Below are positions 19,662 to 29,900 of a stretch of DNA of 64,000 nt, one piece after another; within the stretch, counting starts at the first letter, position 1; each line of letters opens with the position of its first letter. The stretch lies in contig NZ_CP097320.1 of assembly GCF_023515995.1 (NCBI RefSeq), positions 2,046,001 through 2,110,000 on the forward strand, written 5' to 3'. Both the position numbers and the translations under genes were made by a program. Below the pieces are notes generated by a model. That model ran no database searches, was not told the DNA's origin, and saw nothing but the letters and a program-made list of their open reading frames with translations. Origin of the DNA: Candidatus Mycobacterium methanotrophicum (GTDB taxonomy: Bacteria > Actinomycetota > Actinomycetes > Mycobacteriales > Mycobacteriaceae).

Positions 19662-22006
19662 CCGGACCGGCCGCCGATACCTGCACGTTCACCACCGCCG
19701 ACGACACCTTGGTGTTGGCGTCATCGTCGTCGCCGGTGGAATCGGAGCTGCTCAAGTCGTGGTTGGACCAGCAACGTGCCCGGCACCCGGAGACCAAGAT
19801 CGAGGTGCTGCCTTTGCCGGCAAGCGATTCGGCGCCTGCGGCGCTCGCACAGCTGGTCGAACAGCTCGAATCGGACGAGGACCGATCGATTGTGCCGGTG
19901 CGGGTCTTTTGGATGCCGCGCGCCGACGCGTCGGCATTAAGCCGGGTGGCGGCACTGCTGCCCGGACGAAATCCGTACCAGCCCAGCGAACGTCAGCAGC
20001 GTCACATCCTGCGCACTGATCGCACACGCGCGCAGGTGGTGGCCGGCGAATCGGCCAAGGTGTCCGAACTTCGTCAGCAATGGCGGGACATCACCGTTGG
20101 CGAGAACCAGCGTGACTTCGCACATTTCGTCACCCGTCGAGCGCTGCTGGCGATGGAACGCGCCGAATACCGAATCCTCGGACCGCAATACAAATCCCCG
20201 CGGCTGGTGCGGCACGAAATTCTGGCGTCCGCCCGATTTCGCGCCGGCCTGGAAAAGATTCCGGGCGCCACCGCCGAGGAAGCCGGCAACATGCTCGACG
20301 AGCTCGCCACCGGGTGGAGCCGGGTTTCCGTGGACCTGGTCTCCGTCCTGGGCCGGATGCTCAGCCGGGGATTCGATCGGAAGATCGACTACGACGAGTA
20401 TCAGATCGCGGCGATGCGCACCGCGCTGGAAACCCATCCGGCGGTCCTGTTGTTCTCGCACCGGTCCTACATCGACGGCGCGGTGATGCCGGTGGCGATG
20501 CAGGAAAACCGGCTGCCGCCGGTGCATGTCTTCGCCGGCATCAACCTGGCATTCGGAGTGATGGGCCCGCTGATGCGTCGCGCCGGGGTCATCTTCATCC
20601 GGCGCAACATCGCCGACGATGCGCTGTACAAGTACGTGCTCAAGGAATACGTGGGCTACCTGGTGGAAAAGCGCTTCAACTTGAGCTGGTCCATCGAGGG
20701 CACCCGCTCGCGCACCGGCAAGATGTTGCCGCCAAAGCTTGGACTGATGAGTTACGTGGCCGAGGCCTATCTGGACGGCCGCAGCGACGACATTCTGCTG
20801 CAAGGGGTTTCGATCAGCTTCGACCAACTGCACGAAACCGCCGAGTACGCGGCCTACGCCCGCGGCGGGGAAAAGCGGCCGGAGGGCTTCGGCTGGCTGT
20901 ACAACTTCATCAAGGCGCAGGGTGAACGCAACTACGGCAAGATCTACGTGCGTTTTCCCCAAGCCGTCTCGATGCGCGAACATCTCGGCCCCCCGCACGG
21001 TCCGATAGCTCACGACCAAGATACCAAACGTCTTGCCCTGCAGAAGACGTCGTTCGAAGTTGCGTGGCGAATTCTGTGTGCGACGCCAGTGAATGCCACA
21101 GGTCTGGTGTCGGCGCTGCTGCTGGCCACCCACGGGTTAGCGTTGACGGTCGGGCAACTGCACCACACCCTGCAGGATTCGCTGGATTACCTGGAACGCA
21201 AACATGTTCCGGTGTCCACCAGTGCGCTGCGGCTGCGTACCCGGGAAGGTGTGCGCGCGGCGGTAGACGCGCTGTCCAACGGCCATCCGGTCACCCGCGT
21301 GGACGGCGGCCGGGAACCCGTGTGGCGCATCGCCCCAGAGGATGAGCACACCGCAGCGTTTTACCGCAACTCGGTGATACACGCATTTCTGGAGACCGCC
21401 ATCGCTGAACTGGCACTGGCTCACGCCGGTCACACCGATGGGGACCGGCTGCAGGCCTTCTGGAATCAGGTCATGCGGCTGCGCGACCTTCTGAAATTTG
21501 ACTTCTACTTTGCCGAGTCGGCCGCCTTCCGGCAAAACATCGCCGAAGAGATGGCGTGGTACGAGGATTGGCAAGCGCACGTTGCCGCCGGCGGCGCCGA
21601 GACCGACGCGATGCTGTTCGCGAAGCGACCATTGATGTCGGACGCGATGTTGCGGGTTTTCTTCGAGGCCTACGAGCTCGTGGCTGACGTGCTGCGCGAC
21701 GCGCCGACTGATATCGGGGAGAAGGAACTCACCAAGTTGGCGCTCGGTGTCGGCCGCCAGTACGTCGCGCAGGGCCGGGTGCGCAGCGGCGAGCCGGTAT
21801 CCACGCTGCTGTTTGCGACCGCACGCCAGGTTGCCGCCGACCAGGACCTGCTCAAGCCCACGCCGGACTTGGCCGAGCGCCGGATCGCATTTCGCCGAGA
21901 ATTGCGGTCAATTCTGCATGATTTCGACCACGTCGCACGGATCGCGCGCAACCAGTTCGTCGCCCGCGAGGCAGCGGCGCGGGGCGGACGGCCAGATCGT
22001 CGATAG
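19658..22006 (+). CDS. plsB2: Glycerol-3-phosphate O-acyltransferase
   Basis: A 782-residue PlsB-type acyltransferase, close to the 789 residues of Rv2482c. Motif I is [10 protein letters not shown] (HxxxxD), motif [10 protein letters not shown], and motif [20 protein letters not shown]; the large N- and C-terminal helical regions are also typical of PlsB. It makes 1-acyl-glycerol-3-phosphate, the substrate of the upstream PlsC, at the membrane. The GTG start overlaps the plsC stop (GTGA). With WS/DGAT and HAD-PlsC it forms a complete acylation line from glycerol-3-phosphate toward triacylglycerol. Confidence 0.92.
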   Translation: MTGPAADTCTFTTADDTLVLASSSSPVESELLKSWLDQQRARHPETKIEVLPLPASDSAPAALAQLVEQLESDEDRSIVPVRVFWMPRADASALSRVAALLPGRNPYQPSERQQRHILRTDRTRAQVVAGESAKVSELRQQWRDITVGENQRDFAHFVTRRALLAMERAEYRILGPQYKSPRLVRHEILASARFRAGLEKIPGATAEEAGNMLDELATGWSRVSVDLVSVLGRMLSRGFDRKIDYDEYQIAAMRTALETHPAVLLFSHRSYIDGAVMPVAMQENRLPPVHVFAGINLAFGVMGPLMRRAGVIFIRRNIADDALYKYVLKEYVGYLVEKRFNLSWSIEGTRSRTGKMLPPKLGLMSYVAEAYLDGRSDDILLQGVSISFDQLHETAEYAAYARGGEKRPEGFGWLYNFIKAQGERNYGKIYVRFPQAVSMREHLGPPHGPIAHDQDTKRLALQKTSFEVAWRILCATPVNATGLVSALLLATHGLALTVGQLHHTLQDSLDYLERKHVPVSTSALRLRTREGVRAAVDALSNGHPVTRVDGGREPVWRIAPEDEHTAAFYRNSVIHAFLETAIAELALAHAGHTDGDRLQAFWNQVMRLRDLLKFDFYFAESAAFRQNIAEEMAWYEDWQAHVAAGGAETDAMLFAKRPLMSDAMLRVFFEAYELVADVLRDAPTDIGEKELTKLALGVGRQYVAQGRVRSGEPVSTLLFATARQVAADQDLLKPTPDLAERRIAFRRELRSILHDFDHVARIARNQFVAREAAARGGRPDRR

Positions 22007-22036
22007 CCTGCACGCACCTGGCAATAGTCTGGACGG

Positions 22037-24031
22037 ATGACGGGTGCTCCGGTCACGAAGCGTGGTGCAGTGGTGTGGCCGCTGTTTGCCGGCGTGGCAG
22101 CGCTGGCCGGCTGCACCGCAGCCGGCATCGGGGCGCTGTCGATCGCTGCTGCGCTGACGGCAACCGGGTTACCCGATCCTGGTCCGGTGACCACGCTCGG
22201 CCTGCCGTTTATCCGGGCAGCCGGGGAGGTCGCGGCCGTAGTGGCCGTGGGAGCGTTTCTTTTCGCCGCGTTCTTGGTTCCCCCACAGAACAGCGGCGTC
22301 CTCGACGTCGACGGCTACCGTGCGGTCCGGATCGCAACGGTGGCGACCGGGGCGTGGGCGGTATGCGCCGCACTGCTGGTCCCACTGACGATTTCCGACG
22401 TCTCCGGTCAACCGATCAGCGCCCACCTCAACCCGGCGACGATCTGGTCGCTGGCCAGCCTGATCAACATCGCGACCGCCTGGCGGTTGACGGCGTTGCT
22501 GGCTGCGGTGGTGATGTTGGCCAGCCTGCCGGTGCTGCGCTGGTCGCGGACACCGCTGCTGCTGGTCGGCGCGTTGGTGACCCTGATACCGCTGGGGCTG
22601 ACCGGCCACTCCTCGGCGGGCGGTTCCCATGATCTGGCCACCAACAGCCTGCTGATCCACCTGGTGGCGGCGAGCCTGTGGGCCGGCGGTCTGCTGGCGC
22701 TGCTGGCCCACGTCATCCGCGGCGGGCAGCACGCCGACCTGGCCGCCCGGCGGTTCTCCACCATCGCGTTGTGGTGCTTTGTCGCGATGGCACTCAGCGG
22801 CATCGTCAACGCGCTGGTGCGGGTTTTGCCGTCGGACCTGCTGACTACCGACTACGGGCGCCTCGTGCTCGCGAAGTTCGTCGCGCTGTGTCTGCTCGGT
22901 GTCGCCGGATGGCGGCAGCGGCGCAGCGGGGTCGCTGCACTGCAAGCGGATCCGTCTTCGCGTGCCGCTCTGCTGCGACTGGCGCTGATCGAGGCGCTGA
23001 TCTTCGGCGTCACGTTCGGCATCGCGGTCGGCCTGGGCCGCACACCGCCGCCGCCGCCGATCGGCATCCCTTCGATTCCCGACGTGGCGATCGGCTACGA
23101 CTTCGCCGGACCGCCCACCCCGGCGCGGGTGCTGTTCGACTGGCGCTTTGACCTGATTTTCGGCACGGCCGCGATGGTGTTGGCCGCGCTGTACCTGACC
23201 GGAGTGCGGCGGCTGCGGCGCCGGGGCGACGGTTGGCCAACCGGCCGGACGGTGTCCTGGCTGCTGGGCTGCGTGGCGTTGCTGTTCATCACCTCGTCGG
23301 GGCTGGGGCGCTACATGCCGGCCATGTTCAGCATGCATATGGCCGGTCACATGCTGCTGTCGATGCTGGTCCCAATCCTGCTGGTACTGGGGGGTCCGGT
23401 AACCCTGGCGTTGCGGGCGCTGCCCGCAGCCGGCCCCGACGACCCGCCGGCTATGCGGGAATGGCTGCTGGCCGCCCTGCACAGCAGGCTGTCGAGGTTC
23501 TTCACCAATCCGGTGGTCGCCACGGTGTTGTTTACCGCCGGGTTTTACGGCCTTTATCTGGGCGGTCTTTTCGACGCCGCGGTTGGCAGCCACATGGGAC
23601 ATGTCGCGATGAACGTGCATTTTTTGGTCAGCGGCTACTTGTTCTACTGGGTGGTCATCGGTGTCGACCCGACGCCGCGGCCCATTCCGCCGCTGGCCAA
23701 GGTGGGGGTGGTCTTCGCGTCGCTGCCGCTGCACGCATTCTTCGGTGTCGTCCTGATGGGCATGCAGAAAGTGCTCGGCGAAAGCTTCTACCGGTCTTTG
23801 CACCTGAGCTGGCACACCGACCTGTTGGGCGATCAGCGGCTGGGCGGCGGAATCGCTTGGGCGGCAGGGGAAATACCGCTGGTCCTCGTGATGATCGCGT
23901 TGCTGGTGCAATGGACGCGTAGCGACCAGCGAACCGCCAGGCGGCTAGATCGCGCGGCCGAACGCGACGACGACGCCGAGCTCGCGGCCTACAACGCGAT
24001 GCTGGCCAAACTGGCTCGCCGCGACACATAG
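22037..24031 (+). CDS. CopD-CtaG fusion: copper-resistance D domain plus cytochrome c oxidase assembly domain
   Basis: A 664-residue protein with some 14-16 membrane helices. The first about 330 residues match the CopD pattern (GHSSAGGSHDLATNSLLIHL, where the histidines could bind copper, then AASLWAGGLLALL). The rest matches CtaG/caa3 assembly (GLGRYMPAMFSMHMAGHMLL, AVGSHMGHVAMNVHFLVSG, SLHLSWHTDLLGDQRLGGGI), rich in His and Met. It likely moves copper toward the respiratory oxidase. M. tuberculosis has a similar fusion (Rv0102) at a different locus, so the placement after plsB2 differs from H37Rv. It begins 30 bp after plsB2. Confidence 0.87.
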   Translation: MTGAPVTKRGAVVWPLFAGVAALAGCTAAGIGALSIAAALTATGLPDPGPVTTLGLPFIRAAGEVAAVVAVGAFLFAAFLVPPQNSGVLDVDGYRAVRIATVATGAWAVCAALLVPLTISDVSGQPISAHLNPATIWSLASLINIATAWRLTALLAAVVMLASLPVLRWSRTPLLLVGALVTLIPLGLTGHSSAGGSHDLATNSLLIHLVAASLWAGGLLALLAHVIRGGQHADLAARRFSTIALWCFVAMALSGIVNALVRVLPSDLLTTDYGRLVLAKFVALCLLGVAGWRQRRSGVAALQADPSSRAALLRLALIEALIFGVTFGIAVGLGRTPPPPPIGIPSIPDVAIGYDFAGPPTPARVLFDWRFDLIFGTAAMVLAALYLTGVRRLRRRGDGWPTGRTVSWLLGCVALLFITSSGLGRYMPAMFSMHMAGHMLLSMLVPILLVLGGPVTLALRALPAAGPDDPPAMREWLLAALHSRLSRFFTNPVVATVLFTAGFYGLYLGGLFDAAVGSHMGHVAMNVHFLVSGYLFYWVVIGVDPTPRPIPPLAKVGVVFASLPLHAFFGVVLMGMQKVLGESFYRSLHLSWHTDLLGDQRLGGGIAWAAGEIPLVLVMIALLVQWTRSDQRTARRLDRAAERDDDAELAAYNAMLAKLARRDT

Positions 24032-24123
24032 CGGCCTTAGCGGATCGGCGGGCCGGCGGTTTCTGAAACACCGTAGGTTTGATCAACCCATGGCAATCAC
24101 ATCAAGCAGCCCAGCTTCACAAG

Positions 24124-24153
24124 AGTCCGGCACTAAGTAGTCCGGCACCAAGT
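24124..24153. repeat. 15-bp tandem duplication
   Basis: AGTCCGGCACTAAGT at 24124-24138 is repeated at 24139-24153 with one change (C for T at the eleventh base). It lies in non-coding DNA after the CopD-CtaG gene. It may vary in copy number between strains. Confidence 0.7.
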
Positions 24154-24220
24154 CTGCCCGGCTCACTCGGAAAAAGGCCAACGCCCCAGTCGGCGCACGC
24201 GCCGGACAGAGCTATTAATC

Positions 24221-24275
24221 GAGTGTGCGGTTATGTACGCCGCCCGCGGCGTGTGGTGTACACCATCGCACACTC
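24221..24275. repeat. 55-bp palindromic intergenic element, copy 1
   Basis: The ends GAGTGTGCG and CGCACACTC pair perfectly; after a 4-base mismatch, TGTAC pairs with GTACA, and the centre is GC-rich (CGCCCGCGGCG). Copy 2, also exactly 55 bp with the same end and TTGTACGCC features, is at 36529-36583. It could act as a bidirectional terminator or be a small mobile repeat. Confidence 0.75.
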
Positions 24276-24447
24276 GCCGCATTTCCTTCTGCCCACACCG
24301 GGGCGCACCCCCATAAACGCTCACAGCGACAGATGCTCGACAGAACCAAGCGAACAGGTTGTTGTCGCTCACTGGTGCGCGTGACGAAGGCATCCGCCGC
24401 CCGGGACTGTTGTGGCGGATGTGACAACCCACGGCAGCCGTCGTTCA

Positions 24448-24474
24448 TTATCCACAGCCACAGCCTTCTCCACA
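24448..24474. promoter_or_regulatory. Two DnaA-box-like sites upstream of ssb
   Basis: TTATCCACA at 24448-24456 is the exact classical DnaA box, and TTCTCCACA at 24466-24474 differs by one base. Both are on the + strand, 18 bp apart start to start, about 150 bp before the SSB gene. They are seen directly; DnaA binding is inferred. Confidence 0.5.
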
Positions 24475-24624
24475 GGGTCAGCGAACCTAGGCGCTATTTG
24501 CAGGGATCAAGCCTCGAGTTGTCGGCGACACCGCGCTGAATGGCTGGGAGCACCGGCCGTGGTGCGGCATCGGGATAGCCCGGGTCGCCACTGAGCCACG
24601 GCCGCATATCGAAAGGAACCGACA

Positions 24625-25104
24625 ATGTTCGAAACACCGCTGACCGTGGTCGGCAACATCGTCAACGACCCGATCCGCCGCGCAGTTGGCGACCAGGAAG
24701 TGATGAAGTTCCGGGTGGCCAGCAATTCGCGGCGCCGAGGTGCCGACGGCACATGGGAGGCCGGAAACTCGCTGTTCGTCACCGTCAACTGCTGGGGCCG
24801 GCTGGTGTCCGGCGTAGGGGCGTCGCTGCGTAAGGGCTCGCCCGTCATCGTGGTGGGACACGCGCACACCAGCGAGTACGAGGACCGCGAGGGGATTCGG
24901 CGCTCGACTCTGGAGATGCGCGCCAGCTCGGTGGGCCCCGATCTGTCTCGCTGCATCGCTCGGGTGGAGAAGATTGTCTCGTCCGGTACCGGAGCGACGC
25001 CGGAGCCTGGACCGACGGTCGAGACGGCCGACACCGGCGATACGAACCGGGCTAACAGCGCAGATACCGCGGCTGCCCGTCCGGTGACGATGCCTGCCGC
25101 GTAG
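24625..25104 (+). CDS. Single-stranded DNA-binding protein paralog (SsbB-like, Rv2478c-type)
   Basis: A 159-residue OB-fold protein. FETPLTVVGNIVNDPIRRAV, VMKFRVASNSRRR, FVTVNCWGRLVSGVGASLRKG and VVGHAHTSEYEDREG are the SSB beta-strands with the aromatic DNA contacts (Phe, Trp). The C-terminal tail ends PVTMPAA, lacking the acidic DDDIPF-type tip of the replicative SSB, so it probably does not recruit the replication partners. It is the mycobacterial second SSB, thought to act in stress or recombination. AAAGGA lies nine bases before the ATG. A hairpin and a G-rich repeat follow. Confidence 0.88.
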   Translation: MFETPLTVVGNIVNDPIRRAVGDQEVMKFRVASNSRRRGADGTWEAGNSLFVTVNCWGRLVSGVGASLRKGSPVIVVGHAHTSEYEDREGIRRSTLEMRASSVGPDLSRCIARVEKIVSSGTGATPEPGPTVETADTGDTNRANSADTAAARPVTMPAA

Positions 25105-25108
25105 CGGC

Positions 25109-25130
25109 GGGAGGTGGGGGTACACCTCCC
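25109..25130 (+). terminator. Hairpin after the SSB gene
   Basis: GGGAGGTG and CACCTCCC form a perfect 8-bp stem with loop GGGGTA, four bases beyond the ssb stop, followed by a short GCCGCGCGGC palindrome. No T-tract is present. Part of this element (25114-25151) resembles the insert inside the MIRU at 62188-62224. Confidence 0.45.
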
Positions 25131-25144
25131 AGCCGCGCGGCGGC

Positions 25145-25180
25145 GAGGGGGCGAGGGGGCGAGGGGGCGAGGGGGCGAGC
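25145..25180. repeat. 8-bp tandem repeat GAGGGGGC x 4.5, G-quadruplex-capable
   Basis: Four exact units and a partial fifth give four runs of five G separated by CGA on the + strand. This fits a G-quadruplex pattern and is also a slippage-prone microsatellite. It lies 63 bp before the ettA ATG, so it is probably in its 5' leader. Confidence 0.85.
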
Positions 25181-25242
25181 CGGACTGTTGCCTAGGATGG
25201 GTCGCGAGCAACCTCGCAACACCAGAAAGGCAAAACTGCCGC

Positions 25243-26919
25243 ATGGCTGAGTTCATCTACACGATGAAAAAGGTCCGCAAGGCGCACGGCGACAAAATCG
25301 TCCTCGACGACGTCACGCTGAGCTTCTATCCGGGCGCCAAGATCGGCGTCGTCGGCCCCAACGGAGCAGGTAAGTCGAGCGTCTTGCGGATCATGGCCGG
25401 GCTGGACAAGCCGAACAACGGCGAAGCCTTCCTGGCCACCGATGCCACCGTTGGCATTTTGCAACAGGAGCCGCCGCTGAACGAGGAGAAGACCGTTCGG
25501 GGCAACGTCGAAGAAGGGCTCGGGGACATCAAAGTCAAGCTCGACCGCTTCAATGAAGTCGCCGAACAGATGGCCACCGACTATTCCGACGAGCTGATGG
25601 AGGAGATGGGCCGCCTGCAGGAGGTGCTCGACCACGCCAACGCGTGGGATCTCGACTCGCAGCTCGAACAGGCGATGGACGCATTGCGCTGCCCGCCGCC
25701 AGACGAGCCCGTGACGCATCTGTCCGGCGGTGAACGCCGTCGGGTGGCGCTGTGCAAGCTGTTGCTGACCAAACCGGACTTGTTGCTGCTCGACGAGCCG
25801 ACCAACCACCTGGACGCCGAGAGTGTGCAGTGGCTCGAGCAGCACCTGGCCGCGTACTCGGGGGCGGTTCTGGCGGTGACCCACGACCGATACTTCCTGG
25901 ACAACGTCGCGCAATGGATCCTGGAGCTCGACCGCGGCCGGGCCTACCCGTACGAGGGCAACTACTCGACCTACCTGGAGAAGAAGGCCGAGCGGCTGGC
26001 GGTGCAGGGTCGCAAGGACGCCAAGCTGGCGAAACGGTTGGCCGACGAGCTGGCCTGGGTGCGCTCCGGCGCCAAGGCCCGCCAGGCCAAGGGCAAGGCC
26101 CGGCTGCAGCGCTATGAGGAGATGGCGACCGAGGCGGAGAAGACCCGCAAGCTGGACTTCGAGGAGATTCAAATCCCCACCGGCCCCCGGCTGGGCACCC
26201 TGGTGGTCGAGGTCGACCACCTCGACAAGGGGTTCGAGGGACGGACGCTGATCAAGGACCTGTCGTTCACGCTGCCCCGCAACGGCATCGTCGGAGTCAT
26301 CGGCCCCAACGGCGTCGGCAAGACCACATTGTTCAAGGCCATCGTGGGGCTCGAGCAGCCCGACAGCGGAACCGTCAAGGTCGGCGAAACCGTGAAGCTG
26401 AGCTACGTCGACCAGTCGCGGGCCGGCATCGACCCGAAGAAGACGGTGTGGCAAGTCGTCTCCGATGGGCTGGACCATATCCAGGTCGGTCAGAACGAGA
26501 TTCCGTCGCGGGCGTATGTCTCGGCGTTCGGCTTCAAGGGGCCCGATCAGCAGAAGCCGGCCGGTGTTTTGTCCGGTGGCGAGCGCAACCGGCTTAACCT
26601 GGCGCTCACCCTGAAAGAGGGCGGCAACCTGATCCTGCTCGACGAGCCGACCAACGACCTGGATGTCGAGACGCTGGGCTCACTGGAGAACGCGTTGGAG
26701 AAATTTCCCGGCTGCGCCGTGGTGATTTCGCACGACCGTTGGTTCCTCGACCGGAGCTGCACCCACATCCTGGCGTGGGAGGGCGACGACGACAACGAGG
26801 CGAAGTGGTTTTGGTTCGAGGGCAACTTCGGCGCGTACGAGGAGAACAAGGTCGAGCGGCTCGGCGCCGAAGCGGCACGTCCGCACAGGGTGACTCACCG
26901 AAGGCTGACGCGCGACTAG
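25243..26919 (+). CDS. ettA: ABC-F translational factor EttA (energy-dependent translational throttle)
   Basis: A 558-residue protein with two ABC ATPase domains and no membrane segments. The first domain has Walker [25 protein letters not shown] and Walker [13 protein letters not shown]; the second has [21 protein letters not shown] and [12 protein letters not shown]. The inter-domain linker ([20 protein letters not shown]) and the arm match EttA, which gates ribosomal elongation by ATP level at the E site. The ATG at 25243 gives the same length as Rv2477c; upstream in-frame codons cross the G-rich repeat and are not likely coding. Confidence 0.93.
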   Translation: MAEFIYTMKKVRKAHGDKIVLDDVTLSFYPGAKIGVVGPNGAGKSSVLRIMAGLDKPNNGEAFLATDATVGILQQEPPLNEEKTVRGNVEEGLGDIKVKLDRFNEVAEQMATDYSDELMEEMGRLQEVLDHANAWDLDSQLEQAMDALRCPPPDEPVTHLSGGERRRVALCKLLLTKPDLLLLDEPTNHLDAESVQWLEQHLAAYSGAVLAVTHDRYFLDNVAQWILELDRGRAYPYEGNYSTYLEKKAERLAVQGRKDAKLAKRLADELAWVRSGAKARQAKGKARLQRYEEMATEAEKTRKLDFEEIQIPTGPRLGTLVVEVDHLDKGFEGRTLIKDLSFTLPRNGIVGVIGPNGVGKTTLFKAIVGLEQPDSGTVKVGETVKLSYVDQSRAGIDPKKTVWQVVSDGLDHIQVGQNEIPSRAYVSAFGFKGPDQQKPAGVLSGGERNRLNLALTLKEGGNLILLDEPTNDLDVETLGSLENALEKFPGCAVVISHDRWFLDRSCTHILAWEGDDDNEAKWFWFEGNFGAYEENKVERLGAEAARPHRVTHRRLTRD

Positions 26920-26968
26920 TGTCGTGCCTACCAGCGCTGGGATGCGCGCTGAGGCAGGAGTGGTCGGC

Positions 26969-29900
26969 ATGACGGGTCAACGCGGATCCGGCGTTCAGGG
27001 CGCGCTGGACTGGACCAAGTTCGCTAAGCCTGACGACGTTCCTGAGTGGATCTCGAAGGCCTATGCCGACACCTACCGCGCCCCGCACGACGAGTTCGCA
27101 GCCGTCCCACAGCCGGTCGACGCCCCTATCGCGGCGGTGCCGGTGACGCCGGCGTTGCTCGCCGCCCACTACCGGCTTGGCGGGCACCGGGCGGCGGGCG
27201 AAAGCCGAGTCGCCGTGTACCCGCTGGATGATCCAGCCGGGTTCGGTCCCGCCCTGCAAGTGGTCACCGATAACGGCGCGACGCTGATGGATTCGGTCAC
27301 CGTGCTGCTCCACCGGCTGGGGGTCGCATATACGGCGATCTTGAACCCGGTATTTCAGGTCCGCCGCGACGCAGACGGCGATCTGCTCAGTGTGGAGCCG
27401 AGCGCTTCGGACAGTGGTGCTGTCGACGAGACCTGGATGCACGTAGCGCTTTCGCCCGCGGTTGAGCCCACGGCTCTGCGGGAAGCCGAACGCCTGTTGC
27501 CGGGCGTACTCGCCGACGCGCGCCGGGTGGCAGCGGATTCGGCGGCGATGCTGGCCATCCTCGACGACCTGGCCAGCGATGTGGAAACCAACGCGGGCGA
27601 GCGCTATCCAGGGCCCGACCGCGGCGATGTGGCCACGCTGTTGCGCTGGCTGGTTGACGGACATTTCACGCTGCTGGGCTACCAACGCTGCCCGGTGCGC
27701 GACGGACGCGTGTCGGGCGATGAAGCGACGACCAGCCTCGGTGTGCTGCGTCGGCGCAAGAGTTCCCGGCCTCGCCTGACCGACGACACCGAACTTCTGG
27801 CGTTGGCGCAGACCGATGTTGCCAGCTACCTGCGCTTCGGCGCCTACCCGTATGTTCTTGCGGTTCGCGAAAAAGCGGACGGCAGCGTCTTCGAGCACCG
27901 GCTCATCGGCCTGTTCACGGCCGCCGCCATGAACGCCGACGTCCTGCAGATTCCCATCGTTTCGCGCAGGGTGCGCAAGGCGCTCGCGTTGGCCGACCTC
28001 GACGCCGGCCATCCGGGACAACTGGTGCTCGACGTCATCCAGACGGTGCCCCGCTCGGAGCTTTTCGCGCTGTCCGGCGAGCAGCTGTTGGCGATGGCCA
28101 AAGCTGTGGTGGACCTCGGATCGGCGCGGCGAGCACTGCTGTTCTTGCGTGCTGACCGACTCGAGTACTTCGTATCGTGCTTGGTCTACCTGCCCCGCGA
28201 CCGTTACACCACCGCCGTGCGTCTGCAGATCGAGGACATCTTGGTCCGTGAGTTTGGCGGCACCAGCCTCGAATTCACCGCTCGCGTGACCGAAGCGCCT
28301 TGGGCCTTACTGCATTTCATGGTCCGGCTGCGGGCCGACGCTGCCGCACGAATCGATACCTCCGAAACCAACCGGGCCCGCATCCAGGCGATGCTGACCG
28401 AAGCCTCGCTCACCTGGTCTGATCGGTTGATCAGCGAGGCAACCGGCGGCGCTGTCGGACCCTTCGAGGCCGAGCACTACGCGGCGGCATTCTCCGAGGC
28501 GTACAGACAGGCCGTCACCCCGACCGACGCGATCAACGACATCGTGATCGTCGAAGAGCTGACCGACGATTCGGTCAAGCTGGTGCTCGCCGATCACGAC
28601 TATGACGAAACTGCCCGGCTGACTTGGTATTTGGGCGGACGAACGGCCTCTTTGAGTCAGTTGCTGCCGATGCTGCAGTCCATGGGTGTGGTGGTGCTCG
28701 AGGAGCGACCGTTCACCGTCACCCGCCCCGATGGATTACCGGTGTGGATCTACCAGTTCAAGATCAACCCGCTTCCGACGATCACGCTGGCGCCGCCGGG
28801 TCCTGAACGCGACGCGACCGCGAAACGTTTCGCCGACGCGGTCACCGCAATCTGGGAAGGCCGAGTGGAGACCGACCGGTTCAACGAACTGGTCATGCGT
28901 GCCGGCTTGACCTGGCAGCAGGTCATGGTGCTGCGCAGCTACGCGAAATACTTGCGGCAGGCGAGCTTTCCGTACAGCCAGTCGCATATCGAATCAGTGG
29001 TCAACGAAAACCCGAACACTGCGCGCGCGTTGGTCAATCTGTTCGAGGCATTGTTCGACCCGGCCCCTTCCGGTTCGTCGAAGAGCCGCGACGCGCAAGC
29101 TGCCGCTGCAGCGGTCGCCGCAGACATCGATGCGGTGGTCAGCCTGGATACGGACCGCGTCCTGCGGGCATTCGCGTCGCTGATCCAGGCCACTCTGCGC
29201 ACCAATTACTTTGTCACACGCGAAGGTTCCGCCCGCAGCCAAAACGTGCTGTCGCTGAAGCTGGATGCGCAGCTGATCGACGAGCTTCCGCTGCCACGGC
29301 CCAAGTTCGAGATCTTCGTGTACTCGCCCCGCGTTGAAGGTGTGCATCTGCGATTCGGCTTCGTGGCGCGCGGTGGTTTGCGTTGGTCGGACCGCCGGGA
29401 AGATTTCCGCACCGAGATCCTCGGGCTGGTCAAGGCCCAGGCGGTCAAGAACGCCGTCATCGTGCCGGTCGGCGCCAAAGGGGGCTTCGTCGTCAAACAG
29501 CCGCCGCTGTCCGGCGGTGACCCCGGTGCTGACCGCGAGGCGACTCGAAACGAAGGCATAGCCTGCTACAAGCTGTTCATCTCGGGATTGCTCGACGTCA
29601 CCGACAACGTCGATCACACCACCGGCAAGGTCAGCACACCCGCCCAGGTGGTGCGGCGCGATGGTGACGACGCCTACCTGGTAGTGGCCGCGGACAAAGG
29701 CACCGCGACGTTTTCCGACATCGCCAACGACGTCGCGAAGTCCTATGGGTACTGGCTGGGAGACGCGTTCGCATCCGGCGGATCGGTTGGCTATGACCAC
29801 AAAGCGATGGGGATCACCGCCAAAGGCGCCTGGGAAGCGGTCAAACGGCATTTCCGCGAGATGGGGGTCGACACCCAGACCGAGGACTTCGCGGTGATCG

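Larger units (their letters stand above)
24032..24624. other. Repeat-rich intergenic region before the SSB paralog
   Basis: No convincing gene is seen in 593 bases. The region holds a 15-bp tandem duplication (24124-24153), a 55-bp palindromic element (24221-24275), two DnaA-box-like sites (24448-24456 and 24466-24474) and, just before ssb, an AAAGGA ribosome binding site (24609-24616). Confidence 0.7.

Noticed and set aside
22169..23911. Very long minus-strand open frame opposite the CopD-CtaG gene (580 codons)
   Set aside because: It is composed of Gln/Arg/His-rich sequence with no family motifs, and is the usual antisense shadow of a high-GC membrane protein gene.
25114..25242. N-terminal extension of ettA through the G-rich repeat
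   Set aside because: The extension encodes the tandem repeat as Gly/Arg/Ala; EttA proteins begin at [11 protein letters not shown], which the ATG at 25243 supplies.
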